A DNA stretch of 64,000 bases from Burkholderia pyrrocinia (GTDB lineage: Bacteria > Pseudomonadota > Gammaproteobacteria > Burkholderiales > Burkholderiaceae), in contig NZ_CP024904.1 of the NCBI RefSeq assembly GCF_003330765.1, positions 868,001-932,000 on the forward strand, given 5' to 3'. The position numbers and the translations under genes are program-made. The notes below the pieces were generated by a model, which was given only the letters and a program-made list of their open reading frames with translations, made no database searches and had not been told where the DNA came from. Each line of letters opens with the position of its first letter. Position 1 is the stretch's first letter. Below, piece after piece: positions 19,101 to 27,431 of this stretch.

Positions 19101-19213
19101 GCGAGGCGCTGGCAACCGGGTATTCATGTCGCAGCCAGGTGAAGCGCATGTCCGCGCGGGAGTTGCGCCATCCGCTGCAGGCGCTGCTCGATCACGTTCG
19201 TGCGGCGGGGTGA
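16166..19213 (+). CDS. ydiJ: D-2-hydroxyacid (2-hydroxyglutarate) dehydrogenase, YdiJ family FAD/Fe-S flavoprotein
   Basis: The 1015-residue protein matches the size and order of YdiJ. An N-terminal FAD-binding (PCMH) domain has RGGGTGTNGQS near residue 92 and STSNRATVGGMINTDASG near 150. An FAD-oxidase C-terminal domain follows (FGHVDAGVLHVRP). Next come a ferredoxin-like region with MHCNGNGACYNF...MCPSW and CLACKSCAGQCPVKV, then a CCG domain with LLPHCTEKTN and ATGCCGMSGTYGHE. Family enzymes oxidise D-2-hydroxyglutarate or D-lactate-type acids and pass electrons through Fe-S centres to the quinone pool. ATG at 16166 was chosen because upstream frame overlaps the divergent LysR gene. Exact substrate uncertain. 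Confidence 0.87.
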   Translation: MSIAPLPRPASPPANAYRDFLAALQAAGFAGEIRADHANRTVQSTDNSIYQRLPQAVICPAHADDVRLLARLLAEPAHRDVAVAARGGGTGTNGQSLTDGVVVDLSRNMNRILEINVEQRWARVQAGVVKDQLNAALKPHGLFFAPELSTSNRATVGGMINTDASGQGSCTYGKTRDHVLELDFVLMGGEQLHSDALADDELARRCARQDRIGKVYRTARRISDDKAALIEAKFPKLNRCLTGYDLAHLREPDGRFNLNSVLCGAEGSLGFVVEAKLNVLPIPKYSVLVNVRYAGFMDALRDARALIEHKPLSIETVDSKVLMLAIKDFVWSSVAEYFPQDDPRPTLGINLIEFSGDDADDVDARVRAFVDHLRTDTSVERLGHTLAAGDDAVKRVYAMRKRAVGLLGNVQGEARPQPFVEDTAVPPENLAAYIAEFRALLDSHGLQYGMFGHVDAGVLHVRPALDMKDPRQAALVRPVSDAVAELTQRHGGLLWGEHGKGVRSEYAPAFFGELYPSLQQLKAAFDPHNQFNPGKIATPPDHTMRLLKIDEVPTRGDHDRQIDERVWQSYGTAMHCNGNGACYNFDPDDAMCPSWKATRERVHSPKGRASLMREWLRLQGQAGVDVVAAARARQPFLRGLAARWRNSRAARDGEADFSHEVYDAMAGCLACKSCAGQCPVKVNVPEFRSRFLELYHQRYLRPLRDYLIGSLEFTMPWMARVSALYNGLMRAEWVRTLLERQVGMVDSPLLSRFDLAAVIRQWRVKPAEPHALAALSDAQRARSVVIVQDTFTRYFDTEQLATLIELAARLGFQVWLAPLAPNGKALHVQGFLQAFEKAAIRNAGQLAALARSGVALVGLDPAMTLTYRQEYLKVTGLADVPEVALPQEWLLQTLPEAGAGGVSGAYRLLPHCTEKTNAPDSGKQWAQVFARRGLRLQVQATGCCGMSGTYGHEARNLETSKTIYSQSWATHVDAPSDEGEALATGYSCRSQVKRMSARELRHPLQALLDHVRAAG

Positions 19214-19299
19214 AGATCGGGCGTCGCGCGTCGCGTTGCCCGTGAGATGACTTCGAGCGTCGAGTGGCAATCCATGCCGCTATCGACACACGCTGCGGC

Positions 19300-19602
19300 T
19301 CAGGCGCCGGCTTTCGCAGCTTTCCGTGAACGCGGCTTGTCGGCCGCAGGAAACGCACCGACGCCGCGCGGCCGTTTCGGCTCGATTCGCATCTGCCGGA
19401 TCACGCGCCGGAAGTCGATCTCGTGCGCGGCCAGCGTGCCGATCAGTTTCGCGATGACCGCGAGGTGGGAAGGGACGGTGCCCTTGCTGGAATAGTTCGT
19501 GATCGAGCTTTCGTTCATCCGGATCAGTCGGGCAAACTCTCGCGCAGTCAGCTGCGCCTTTCTCAACTCCTGCTGAAATTCGGTATACGCCATTGCACAC
19601 AT
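19300..19602 (-). CDS. Small HTH DNA-binding protein with basic tail
   Basis: A 100-residue protein. The central part, LTAREFARLIRMNESSITNYSSKGTVPSHLAVIAKLIG, fits an XRE/Cro-like helix-turn-helix, and the C-terminus is rich in Lys, Arg and Ala (RKAAKAGA). It resembles the small DNA-binding proteins annotated as hypothetical in Burkholderia. ATG at 19602 is preceded by ACGGAGACG on the minus strand; MAYTEFQ at 19593 is an alternative start. It lies 87 bp downstream of the binding-protein gene on the same strand, so co-transcription is possible. Target unknown. Confidence 0.7.
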   Translation of the reverse strand: MCAMAYTEFQQELRKAQLTAREFARLIRMNESSITNYSSKGTVPSHLAVIAKLIGTLAAHEIDFRRVIRQMRIEPKRPRGVGAFPAADKPRSRKAAKAGA

Positions 19603-19689
19603 GATGCTTCGTCTCCGTAAAACCTGAATCGGCCGGCGCGACGCCGGCGCCGACGGGTGGCGTTCCCGTCGTGCCGGCGTCGCGGCGGG

Positions 19690-20844
19690 TTACATCTTGA
19701 CCTGATCGAGGAAGGACTTCTTGCCGCCCTTGTAGCCGTAGATCGAGATGATCCCGTGCGTCAGGTCGCCCTTCGCATCGAACGTCGTCGTGCCGATCAC
19801 GCCGTCGTACTTCGTCGCCGGCATCGCCGCGAGGATCTTCGCCGGGTCGGTCGAGTTCGCGCGCTTCATCGCGTCGACGGCGATGTAGACCGCGTCGTAC
19901 GCGAACGGCGCATCGAACTTGATGCCCTGGTTGAAGCGCTTCTCGTACTTCGCGACGAATGCCGCGCCGCCCGGCATCTTCTCGAGCGCCGCGCCGGCTT
20001 GCGAGCACAGCACGTTGTCGGCCGCCGGGCCGGCCAGTTCGGCCAGCGAGTCGGTGCACACGCCGTCGCCGGACAGGATCCGCGCGCGCAGGCCGAGTTG
20101 CTTCGCCTGCTTCGCGAGCGGGCCGCCGGTGGCGTCCATGCCGCCGTACATGATTGCGTCCGGGTTCTCGCCCTTGATCTTCGTGAGAATCGCGCGGAAG
20201 TCGACCGCCTTGTCGTTGGTCGCGTCGTGCGACAGCACCTTCAGGCCGAGCGCCTTCGCCTTCTTCTCGAACTCGTTCGCGAGGCCCTGGCCGTAAGCGG
20301 TCGAATCGTCGATCACCGCCACGCTCTTCACGCCCTTCGACTGCGCGTAGCTCGCGAGCGCCGGGCCTTGCTGCGCGTCGGTCGCGACGACGCGGTAAGT
20401 CGTCTTGAAGCCTTGCTGCGTGTAGGTCGGGTTGGTGGCCGACGGCGAGATCTGCACGATGCCCGCGTCGCTGTAGATCTTCGACGCCGGGATCGACGTG
20501 CCCGAGTTCAGGTGGCCAATGACGGCGACGACCTTGTCGTCGACCAGCTTCTGCGCAACCTGCGTGGCCTGGCGCGGGTCGGCGGCGTCGTCCTGCGCAT
20601 CGAGTTGCAGCGTGACCTTCTTGCCGCCGATCGTGAGCCCCTTCGCATTGATTTCCTCGACCGCGAGGCGCGCGCCGTTCTCGTTGTCCTTGCCGAGGTG
20701 CGAGATGCCGCCCGTCGTCGGTTCAACGCTGCCGATCTTGACGACCTGATCGGCCATCGCGGTCGATGCGGCCGCAAACGCGGCGGCAGCCAGTGCGACG
20801 GTGATCAGGGGTTTGCAGCGCATGCCGACCGTGCTTCGTTCCAT
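19690..20844 (-). CDS. Periplasmic branched-chain amino-acid-type binding protein (LivK family), orphan
   Basis: A 384-residue ABC-transporter solute-binding protein (type 1 periplasmic fold). The signal peptide is CKPLITVALAAAAFAAASTAMA with cleavage before DQVVKIG. Family blocks include GPxxGG-like TTGGISHLGKDNENGARLAVEEIN and the QISPSATNPTYTQQGFKTTYRV segment. Such proteins deliver leucine/isoleucine/valine or related amides to LivHMGF. No permease or ATPase gene is adjacent, so it must serve a distant transporter or act alone. The minus-strand start at 20844 has CGGAGATGG upstream. Confidence 0.87.
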   Translation of the reverse strand: MERSTVGMRCKPLITVALAAAAFAAASTAMADQVVKIGSVEPTTGGISHLGKDNENGARLAVEEINAKGLTIGGKKVTLQLDAQDDAADPRQATQVAQKLVDDKVVAVIGHLNSGTSIPASKIYSDAGIVQISPSATNPTYTQQGFKTTYRVVATDAQQGPALASYAQSKGVKSVAVIDDSTAYGQGLANEFEKKAKALGLKVLSHDATNDKAVDFRAILTKIKGENPDAIMYGGMDATGGPLAKQAKQLGLRARILSGDGVCTDSLAELAGPAADNVLCSQAGAALEKMPGGAAFVAKYEKRFNQGIKFDAPFAYDAVYIAVDAMKRANSTDPAKILAAMPATKYDGVIGTTTFDAKGDLTHGIISIYGYKGGKKSFLDQVKM

Positions 20845-21714
20845 CTGCCATCTCCGAATTGAATGATCTTTCTATTGACGTCTCGACCGGCCGACGGCGA
20901 GGCCGGGGCGATCGGACGAGTCTCCATAGCCATCATGGGCTTCACTTGCATGGCGTCCGGCTGTGTGTCGTGCCACTCGGGTGAGCGGGTGGACCAACGC
21001 GTGACCCCATGCAATTCGTATGAATATATATGAAGCCGATTTTGCGCGCTGCGGCGAATCCCGTAGCGGGGCGGCGCGGCACGGTTCGGCGCCCGGATTT
21101 CGAGGGCTCTGGATGCCGGAAATCGTGCGCCGCGGCAGGCCACCGGCTAGTGTTTCGCTGTCGATGGCCTTACGGCCGCATCCATTATTCGGCCGGTCGC
21201 AGGGGCGAAGCCATGCACACTGATGCGCGGTCAATCGGGAACTGTTCGGTCGATTTGTCTGCACAGTTTGGTACCCTCACCCTCGCGCACCCGGCTCCAC
21301 GGTAATGCTTCATCGAGGTCGGCGCCCCTATCATGCAACTAACGGTCAAGTCCGGCGACGTCGACGAATTGATGCGGGTCGACTGTCCGGACAATGCATT
21401 CGGCTCCGCAGATGCCGGAGTTCACCCGGACCGTCCCGCTTCCTGAACGTCGGCCGGTTTTGCTATTCGATGCAACCGCGATCCCGCGAACGTCCGCGCA
21501 ATGCCGCGACACCACGCCTGCCATCGCCAGCAGACCGCGGCACGCCGTCTCGATTACGCAGGGTCGCCGGGGGCGAAGAAAGCGGCGCGCGATTCACGGC
21601 GCTGGGCGTGGGCCGCCGGATCGACGACAATGCGACCGTGGAAAACGAAGAGATCACAGAGATGAACCGGAATCGAGAATTTTTGCAGCCGTTCGGCGGC
21701 AGAGGAAGTAAGTA
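20845..21714. other. 870-bp gene-poor region
   Basis: No reading frame here has convincing coding character. The part next to 20844 is the likely promoter of the binding-protein gene and is AT-richer (20860-20885). A 37-codon frame at 21333-21446 begins MQLTVKSGDVDELMRVDCPD and may be the remnant of a gene. A 17-codon frame at 21663-21716 ends at the start of the next gene and could be a leader peptide. The composition around 21440-21700 is uneven, suggesting decayed sequence. Confidence 0.45.
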
Positions 21715-22383
21715 ATGAATAGACCAGACAAGTCGTCGAAGGCGCGTGCGGCGCTTGACCAATTGTTCTCGGGCGTAGCGCCCGCGGACGCGAAGAGCGC
21801 GTCACGTCCGGGAAATCCGTTCGAGGCGGAGGGAGACGATGTGTCCGCTGTTCGCGACGCTCACGGCCGCGTCGAAGTCACGCTGTCGACCAGAATCCAG
21901 CTGCGCGGCTATCCGGGGGCGGATGCATTCATGGCGCGCATGGCCGAAGCCTGGGGCCTGGAGTGGGGGACGTACGACAGCGTTCAGGCCATCGCGAAGC
22001 TGCCGGTCGGGTGGCGATCGCGCCGGCTTCCGGAAGTCACGCAGATCGTCGACGGACACGATGTACTGCGAGCGGAGAGCAGCCTGCAGGGCGGCGAGAT
22101 GTCGTATCTGAAAGTGAATCCCCGGTACTACATCGACGCACGCAAGGGGTTTGGCTGGGGCAAGTCATCGAAGGCATCCGACGATCCGGATCTGGACGGC
22201 CCCGACTGGAACTGTTTCGTGATCGATCGGGAAAAGTCCATCGAAGTGCACGAAATGACGACTTCGTCGTTGAAAGCCGATATGGACAATGCCCGGGCGA
22301 CGTTGTTGAAATGGCTTGACGAGCACTACCCGAATCATCGCGATCCTTTTGCGTACTGGACGGACTGCGAACGCGCGTCGTAA
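21715..22383 (+). CDS. Hypothetical protein, unknown function
   Basis: A 222-residue soluble protein with no signal peptide or membrane helix. It is rich in Trp/Tyr in the second half (LKVNPRYYIDARKGFGWGKSS, DPFAYWTDCERAS). The start at 21715 has a good GAGGAAG at 21705-21711. I do not recognise a family. The N-terminal 50 residues look disordered (KSSKARAALDQLF, ASRPGNPFEAEGDD); the rest alternates charged and aromatic residues as in a compact globular domain. It may be cotranscribed with the membrane protein that follows 54 bp later. Confidence 0.65.
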   Translation: MNRPDKSSKARAALDQLFSGVAPADAKSASRPGNPFEAEGDDVSAVRDAHGRVEVTLSTRIQLRGYPGADAFMARMAEAWGLEWGTYDSVQAIAKLPVGWRSRRLPEVTQIVDGHDVLRAESSLQGGEMSYLKVNPRYYIDARKGFGWGKSSKASDDPDLDGPDWNCFVIDREKSIEVHEMTTSSLKADMDNARATLLKWLDEHYPNHRDPFAYWTDCERAS

Positions 22384-22437
22384 CGTAATTTTGCACGTCG
22401 GTTCAGTGCATTCGCGGGTCGCCACGGTGGACGACAA

Positions 22438-22893
22438 TTGAAACGAGCCAGTCTGGTCCCGATTCTCTGGGCAGCATTTGGCGCGGCGCTCGGATCGACT
22501 CTCATCGAACTGCCGCTCTGGTGGCTCGCCGGCGATGACGCCATTCGGAACCTGTTTCGCGACGCGCGTCTTACGGCAGCCATCGTGATGGGGCGACGCG
22601 TGCTCGGCGCGTCCGCCGGCTTCGACCCGCTGGTCATGGGGGGCGCGACACTCGTGCATTTTGCGCTCTCGCTTGCCTATGCGGCCGTGCTGGCGAAGGT
22701 GGTCCGCGGCATGTCGCTCGGGGCCGCGCTGCTCGCAGGCGGCGCGTTCGGTCTCATCCTGTACGGCGTCAACCTGTACGCATTCACGGCGATCTTCCCG
22801 TGGTTCATTCCGGTTCGCGGCGCGATCACGCTGGTGGCCCATCTGGGATTCGGGATCACGGCAGCGGCGATCTGCCACCTCGTCAGACGCTAA
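22438..22893 (+). CDS. Small integral membrane protein, unknown function
   Basis: A 151-residue protein with about four hydrophobic helices (SLVPILWAAFGAALGSTLIE, ATLVHFALSLAYAAVLAKVV, LGAALLAGGAFGLILYGVNL, GAITLVAHLGFGITAAAICH). It starts at TTG (22438), since the first in-frame ATG lies 50 codons later within a helix-rich region; the ribosome-binding site is weak (GGTGGA). Related Burkholderia proteins are sometimes labelled sodium:proline symporter, but the protein is far too small for that and no transporter motif is visible. Function unassigned. Confidence 0.65.
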   Translation: MKRASLVPILWAAFGAALGSTLIELPLWWLAGDDAIRNLFRDARLTAAIVMGRRVLGASAGFDPLVMGGATLVHFALSLAYAAVLAKVVRGMSLGAALLAGGAFGLILYGVNLYAFTAIFPWFIPVRGAITLVAHLGFGITAAAICHLVRR

Positions 22894-23110
22894 CCGCGGC
22901 AACGATTGTCGAGGGTTCCCGCCTCGGACATTTGCACCCAGACCCCTGGAATAACCCGGCGTGCTGCATCGTTTAGCCGTCAGGAGACCCGATACGAAGC
23001 GGCGAGCCGTTACCGCCGCGTGATGAATCTTGCGCAAGCAAACCGGTGTGCCGGGCGTCGCCAGCGACGCCACAGGTCAAGTGGTCGGGGCAACAATGCA
23101 GGAGCCGATC

Positions 23111-23611
23111 ATGTGCAACTTGTTTCGATCCGGGATAGGCATCGTCTGTCTCGGTTTTTCCGCGTCTGTCTTCGCGCAAATGGTTGACGATCTACCGGAC
23201 TATGGCGGAACCTGCCGTGCGGTCGTCGCGCAAGCGGAAATCGACGGCACGGAGCAGCAAATCGTGGGGCGTGCGTGTCTGCAAAGCGATGGCACATGGC
23301 AGATCGTGCAAAGCCCTGACGGCAGCGTCCAGTGGTACCCGGTGACGGCCTATCCGTACGCCGACCCGTGGTATTGGGGGCCGCCGCTTTTCATCGGCGC
23401 GGGGGTGAGCTTCATCTTCGTCGATCGTTTCCATCATTTCCGTCGCTTCGATCACATCGATCACTTCAATCATATGGATCATCGCCGCTTCGGCGTGCCA
23501 ATGGGCGCGGGCTTTCACCGTGGCCCATTCCCCGTCGGTGCGGGTCACGGGTTCGGCGGAATGCATCGATTCGGCGGCATGAGCGGGGCTGGTGGAATGC
23601 GGCGACATTAG
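23111..23611 (+). CDS. Exported His/Gly/Phe-rich protein
   Basis: A 166-residue protein with a signal peptide (NLFRSGIGIVCLGFSASVFA-Q). A short domain follows (CRAVVAQAEIDGTEQQIVGRACLQSDGTWQIV) that resembles the repeat seen in small surface-antigen proteins. The C-terminal half is low-complexity: FHHFRRFDHIDHFNHMDHRRF, then GxG-rich. His clusters suggest metal binding or an envelope role, which is inference. ATG at 23111 is preceded by CAGGAG at 23098-23103, better than the upstream frame start at 23030. Confidence 0.7.
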   Translation: MCNLFRSGIGIVCLGFSASVFAQMVDDLPDYGGTCRAVVAQAEIDGTEQQIVGRACLQSDGTWQIVQSPDGSVQWYPVTAYPYADPWYWGPPLFIGAGVSFIFVDRFHHFRRFDHIDHFNHMDHRRFGVPMGAGFHRGPFPVGAGHGFGGMHRFGGMSGAGGMRRH

Positions 23612-23669
23612 GGTGGTGTTTTCGGTTCGAGCGCGCGTCGTCTCGCGTATGCGTCGGGAACGCTTGCCT

Positions 23670-24833
23670 TTACAGGATCGACGCCAACCTTGGCAGTCGA
23701 AGCAAGAGGCCGGCAATCAGATAGCACGCCACGCAAGCGACGCAGCCGGTCACGGCGAACTTCAGGAAAGGGGCCGCCTGCACGTTTCTCCACGCGAGTG
23801 CGACAGCCACCAGCACGGGCGGATGGATGATGTAGATGGCGTACGCGCGTCGTGACAGCGGCTGCCACACACCCGTCAATCGATCGAAGCGTCGCTGAAA
23901 ATGTCTTGTGAGAAACAGTATCGTTCCCCATGCGACAAGCGGTTCCCAAAACGCGTAGACCACCGCAAGCGGACGGCCACGCAATTCGGGAAAGTGCTTC
24001 GCGAGAAGGTAGGCGAGCGGCAAGACGGGTAACGCCAGCAGCGCGACGCGCCACCACCGGCCGACCTGCCGTGCCGGAAGATGCTCGATCCAGTGCACGC
24101 GGGCTGTCCGGCTACCGGCTGCGAACAGCACGACATAGCTGGCGAAGTACCCGAACTGAAGCCCCCATACGTTTATACCTACCGGCCATCGGGACCGCAA
24201 AGCCAGTGCCGCGATACCCGTCAGCACTGCCGCGGCGGCCAGTGTCGTGTCGGACGGGAAGGGTTGCCGAACGGTTGGCTCCGTCTCGCGATCCGCGGTG
24301 CGCGGGAATGCAGTGCTCCAGAGCGCCGCAGCCGCACTGAACATCAGCAAGGCCTCGGCGAACCACATGGGACCGTTCTCGAACGTGCCTTTCCGCCACA
24401 GGCGGGCCAGCGTATCCGCAAACGAGTGGCTCGTGCCCGACTGTGCCAGCGCGATCGTCGCGGGGCCGATCAGAAAGCCGTAGACCAGCAAGGGCAGGCC
24501 GAGCCTGAGCAACCGGTCCGCCAGGAAACGGGCGGCCCCCTTGCGATCGATGGACCCCGACGTGTAGTGGCCCGCCAGGAAAAAGAACAGGCCCATGAAG
24601 AACGCCTGGTTGATCGCGCAGAAGAGCGTCAGCAGCGCGGATTCCACGGATGTGTCCGCTGCCACCTCGTGGTAGTACCAGCCGCCGATCGCGCCGTACG
24701 TGATGGCGCAATGATGAAATACCACCAGCAGCGTCAGGCAGGCCCGCAACGCGTCCAGACCGGCGTTTCGACCTACGACAACCGCGTTGCGCGGCTCGAA
24801 CGCGAAGTCGGCCGGGACGTCTTGAGCGCTCAT
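23670..24833 (-). CDS. Acyltransferase-3 family membrane protein (OpgC/MdoC-like)
   Basis: A 387-residue polytopic protein with about ten membrane helices. It opens with the family signature GLDALRACLTLLVVFHHCAIT (catalytic His region) and has FFFLAGHYTSGS and, near the end, RRAYAIYIIHPPVLVAVALAW. Acyltransferase-3 proteins transfer acyl or succinyl groups to envelope glycans from the cytoplasmic membrane. The length and helix pattern resemble OpgC, which succinylates periplasmic glucans, but the substrate cannot be fixed from sequence. Start at 24833 (MSAQDVPAD) was preferred over the upstream extension. Monocistronic. Confidence 0.82.
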   Translation of the reverse strand: MSAQDVPADFAFEPRNAVVVGRNAGLDALRACLTLLVVFHHCAITYGAIGGWYYHEVAADTSVESALLTLFCAINQAFFMGLFFFLAGHYTSGSIDRKGAARFLADRLLRLGLPLLVYGFLIGPATIALAQSGTSHSFADTLARLWRKGTFENGPMWFAEALLMFSAAAALWSTAFPRTADRETEPTVRQPFPSDTTLAAAAVLTGIAALALRSRWPVGINVWGLQFGYFASYVVLFAAGSRTARVHWIEHLPARQVGRWWRVALLALPVLPLAYLLAKHFPELRGRPLAVVYAFWEPLVAWGTILFLTRHFQRRFDRLTGVWQPLSRRAYAIYIIHPPVLVAVALAWRNVQAAPFLKFAVTGCVACVACYLIAGLLLRLPRLASIL

Positions 24834-24987
24834 CGCACTGCCTGTGTGGTTGGTCAGCCATGACCCGTACCGCGACGGGAATCGTCGCGACGATGCGTGC
24901 GCATCCGGCGGGCGTACAGGTCGGCAAATTACACCGTTGTTCTTACAACCTTCCAACAAGCACGGGAACGCGGACAGCGTAAACGGC

Positions 24988-25015
24988 GCAGGCGCGCACC
25001 GCGGTGCGCGCCTGC
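24988..25015 (-). terminator. Stem-loop terminator after the porin gene
   Basis: A perfect 13-bp inverted repeat (GCAGGCGCGCACC / GGTGCGCGCCTGC) with a very tight loop, 26 bp past the porin stop codon on the minus strand. Confidence 0.65.
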
Positions 25016-25040
25016 CGGGCTGCATCGTGCGATGACGCAC

Positions 25041-26213
25041 TCAGAACTTGTGGCGAATCCCGACGATCGCGAGTTCCTGCGTATCGGTGCCGGAGTTCAC
25101 ACCGTACGAACCGACCGACGCGGCGGCCTTCACGGTCGCGCCGCTCGCGTTGAGCGTATTGCCGCTCGCCTTCTGGTAGCCAAACAGCGCGTACAGGTCG
25201 GTGCGCTTCGACAGCGCGTAATCCGCGCCGAGGTTGACCTGGTTGTAGTGCGCGGAAGCCGGGCCCGTCAGCGACGTGTAGTTGTAGCCGACGCCCGCGC
25301 GCAGCGCCGGCGAGAACTGCCAGTTGAAGAACGCCGAGCCGTTATTGAACTTCGCGTTCTGGCTGAAGGCCGACAGCGTGTCCGCGCCGTACTGCGTGTT
25401 CGAATACGCGAGGCCGAAGGTCGCCGGCCCGGCCACGTACTGGCCGGCCACGCGCACGATCTGGATCGACTTCGCGCTCGAGAAGCCCTGGTTGATCACG
25501 GTGTTGAACAGCGTGTCGGAACTGCTCGACCACGTGCGCACGCCATTCGCAACCGTCGAGCCGCCATTCGCGTAGAAGAAGCCGGCGCCGAGCGACAGCG
25601 GGCCGTTGGCGTAGCTCGCGCCGACGCTGTACGTGCGGCCGTTGCCGGTGGCGCCCGCGACGCCGCCGAAGCCGTACAGCGCCGCGAACTGGAAGCCCGA
25701 GATCAGCGGGCTCGTGTATTTCACCGAGTTGCTGACGCGCAGGCTGTTGTCGTAGTTGTCGAGGTCGCCTGGCGTCGCGAATACGCCGCCGAAGTAGTTG
25801 TCCTGCGTGAGGCCCTGCACCAGATCGACGACCGGATCGTACTGGCGGCCGAGCGTCACGGTGCCGTACGTGCTGCTCGCAAGGCCGACGACGGCCTTGC
25901 GGCCGAATTCGCGCTGGCCCTGGCCGAGCGCGCCCGTGCCGATGTTGAAGCCGTTCTCGAGCTGGAACAGCGCGGACAGGCCGCTGCCGAGATCCTCGAT
26001 GCCGCGCAGCCCCCAACGGCTGCCGGACAGGTTGCCGCTGCTGAACCTGACGAGGCTCGACGCGTTGCCGCCGCTCGCGTTCTGCGCGTTGTGCACGTAC
26101 GCGATGCCCGCGTCGGCGATGCCGTACAGCGTGACGCTGCTTTGTGCGTGGGCACCGGCGGCGTAGAGCGCGGCCGGCAGCGCGAGCAGTACGAATGACA
26201 GTATTCGTTTCAT
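25041..26213 (-). CDS. General outer-membrane porin (Gram-negative Porin_4 type)
   Basis: A 390-residue porin with a signal peptide ending in AAGAHA-QSSVTLYGIADAG, the universal N-terminal strand of Burkholderia porins. It also has SRWGLRGIEDLGSGLSALFQLENGFN, the loop 3 segment around PGDLDNYDNSLRVSNSVKY, and a C-terminal aromatic residue (GIRHKF) for BAM-dependent insertion. It forms a trimeric beta-barrel for passive diffusion of small solutes. The ATG at 26213 begins MKRILSFVLLALPAALYA. The LuxR regulator gene lies immediately upstream on the same strand, 144 bp away. Confidence 0.92.
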   Translation of the reverse strand: MKRILSFVLLALPAALYAAGAHAQSSVTLYGIADAGIAYVHNAQNASGGNASSLVRFSSGNLSGSRWGLRGIEDLGSGLSALFQLENGFNIGTGALGQGQREFGRKAVVGLASSTYGTVTLGRQYDPVVDLVQGLTQDNYFGGVFATPGDLDNYDNSLRVSNSVKYTSPLISGFQFAALYGFGGVAGATGNGRTYSVGASYANGPLSLGAGFFYANGGSTVANGVRTWSSSSDTLFNTVINQGFSSAKSIQIVRVAGQYVAGPATFGLAYSNTQYGADTLSAFSQNAKFNNGSAFFNWQFSPALRAGVGYNYTSLTGPASAHYNQVNLGADYALSKRTDLYALFGYQKASGNTLNASGATVKAAASVGSYGVNSGTDTQELAIVGIRHKF

Positions 26214-26357
26214 TGTTGGATTCCCCCGTTGGTCGATAGGCTGACGAGTCGGTGAACGATACGGACAGCGCATCGTCGAGGGAACCAATAAATTTTCGGA
26301 TCGTTATGAGGTGGTGCGGTGATGGGTGCGCGCGCAACTAACCGGCGCCGGCGGAGC

Positions 26358-27191
26358 CTACATGTCGTGCCGCCGCGACGCGTTTCTCAGCACGAGTGTC
26401 ATCAGCTGCCTGCGCGAATCGACGCCGAGCTTCGCGAATGCGCGCTTCGCGTACGTGTCGATGGTGGACGTCTTGAGCCCCATCGATTGCGCGATCGCGG
26501 CCGACGTCATGCCCTGGATGAACGACGCGCACACGTGCATTTCGCGTGCGGTCAGTCGTTCCTGCCATTCCGGCAGCCATTGCGCGACGCGGTCGAGATC
26601 GAGCTCGTCGCGTTGGCCTTCGTCCGCGCAGACCGCGCCGAGCAGGCGCTTGTGCGCGGACGCCATCGGCAGCACGACCTGCGAAAGCTGCTTCAACAGG
26701 CTCAGCTCCTTCAGCAAAAACGGCGGCAGCCGCCGCGAACGCGCGATCGAGATCGAGTAGCGCGTGCCGCCCGTCATGCCCGCGATCACGCATTCGTCGT
26801 GAATGTCGCCGGCGTCGAAGAACAGATGCCGGAGCTCGCTTGCCACGCGCTGCGACGACACCTGCAGCAACTGCACGTCGCTTTCGGTTTCGATCGCCGC
26901 ATACGTTGCGTCATCGCTCGCGTAGCTGCGGTAGTAGTGGCGCATCACTTGCGCAACCAGCTCGGGCTCGCGGCCGAAGCTGCCGATCCAGCCAATGCTG
27001 CGCCGGCCCGGCGCCGCGCCGCGTTCGTAGTCGAGATGCACGGCGTCGAAGTCGACGTAGCGCACGAGGGTGTCGTAGACGGCGCGCATGAACTGCGGCG
27101 TCCCGACGGCTTGCGCGATGTCGCCAAGCGATTCCGTCACGAAGGCGACGTGGCTCAGCGGGAGATCGGGGGCGGGAAGCGCAGCGCTCAT
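26358..27191 (-). CDS. LuxR-family transcriptional regulator
   Basis: A 277-residue protein. The last 60 residues form a LuxR/NarL-type HTH (LTAREMHVCASFIQGMTSAAIAQSMGLKTSTIDTYAKRAFAKLG). The first 190 residues look like a GAF/autoinducer-like sensor without recognised acyl-homoserine-lactone residues, so I would not call it a quorum-sensing receptor. It is divergent from the polyamine operon, 240 bp from potF, and upstream of the porin; the polyamine operon is the more likely target. ATG at 27191 (MSAALPAPD) was chosen over the upstream frame extension. Confidence 0.83.
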   Translation of the reverse strand: MSAALPAPDLPLSHVAFVTESLGDIAQAVGTPQFMRAVYDTLVRYVDFDAVHLDYERGAAPGRRSIGWIGSFGREPELVAQVMRHYYRSYASDDATYAAIETESDVQLLQVSSQRVASELRHLFFDAGDIHDECVIAGMTGGTRYSISIARSRRLPPFLLKELSLLKQLSQVVLPMASAHKRLLGAVCADEGQRDELDLDRVAQWLPEWQERLTAREMHVCASFIQGMTSAAIAQSMGLKTSTIDTYAKRAFAKLGVDSRRQLMTLVLRNASRRHDM

Positions 27192-27294
27192 GACGTGGTG
27201 TTTCGAAGATTCGAGTGGCGCTACAGGTATCACGAATATTTTCGACTGCCTACGCGGGAATCTACCCAAACGGCCCTGATCGACGTCGCCGTTT

Positions 27295-27311
27295 GTCCCG
27301 GTTTGCGGGAC
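27295..27311. promoter_or_regulatory. Inverted repeat in the luxR-pot divergent promoter region
   Basis: GTCCCG and CGGGAC flank GTTTG, giving a short perfect dyad about 120 bp before potF and 100 bp before the regulator. It is a candidate binding site for the LuxR protein; no experimental consensus was available to compare. Confidence 0.35.
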
Positions 27312-27431
27312 TGACGGTGCGGGCCGCGATCTCTACATTGCCCCTTGTGCTGAACACCGCTTGACGGCGTTGACGCGAGTCCGGACCCGGACCGGGCGCA
27401 ACGGCCGATCCCCATCACAAGGAGAATCCCC

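Noticed and set aside
21333..21446. 37-codon frame beginning MQLTVKSGDVDELM as an independent gene
   Set aside because: No ribosome-binding site, very short and no recognised family; kept only as a possible remnant.
26358..27191. LuxR protein as a quorum-sensing receptor
   Set aside because: The N-terminal domain shows no convincing acyl-homoserine-lactone-binding residues and no luxI-type synthase gene is in the window.
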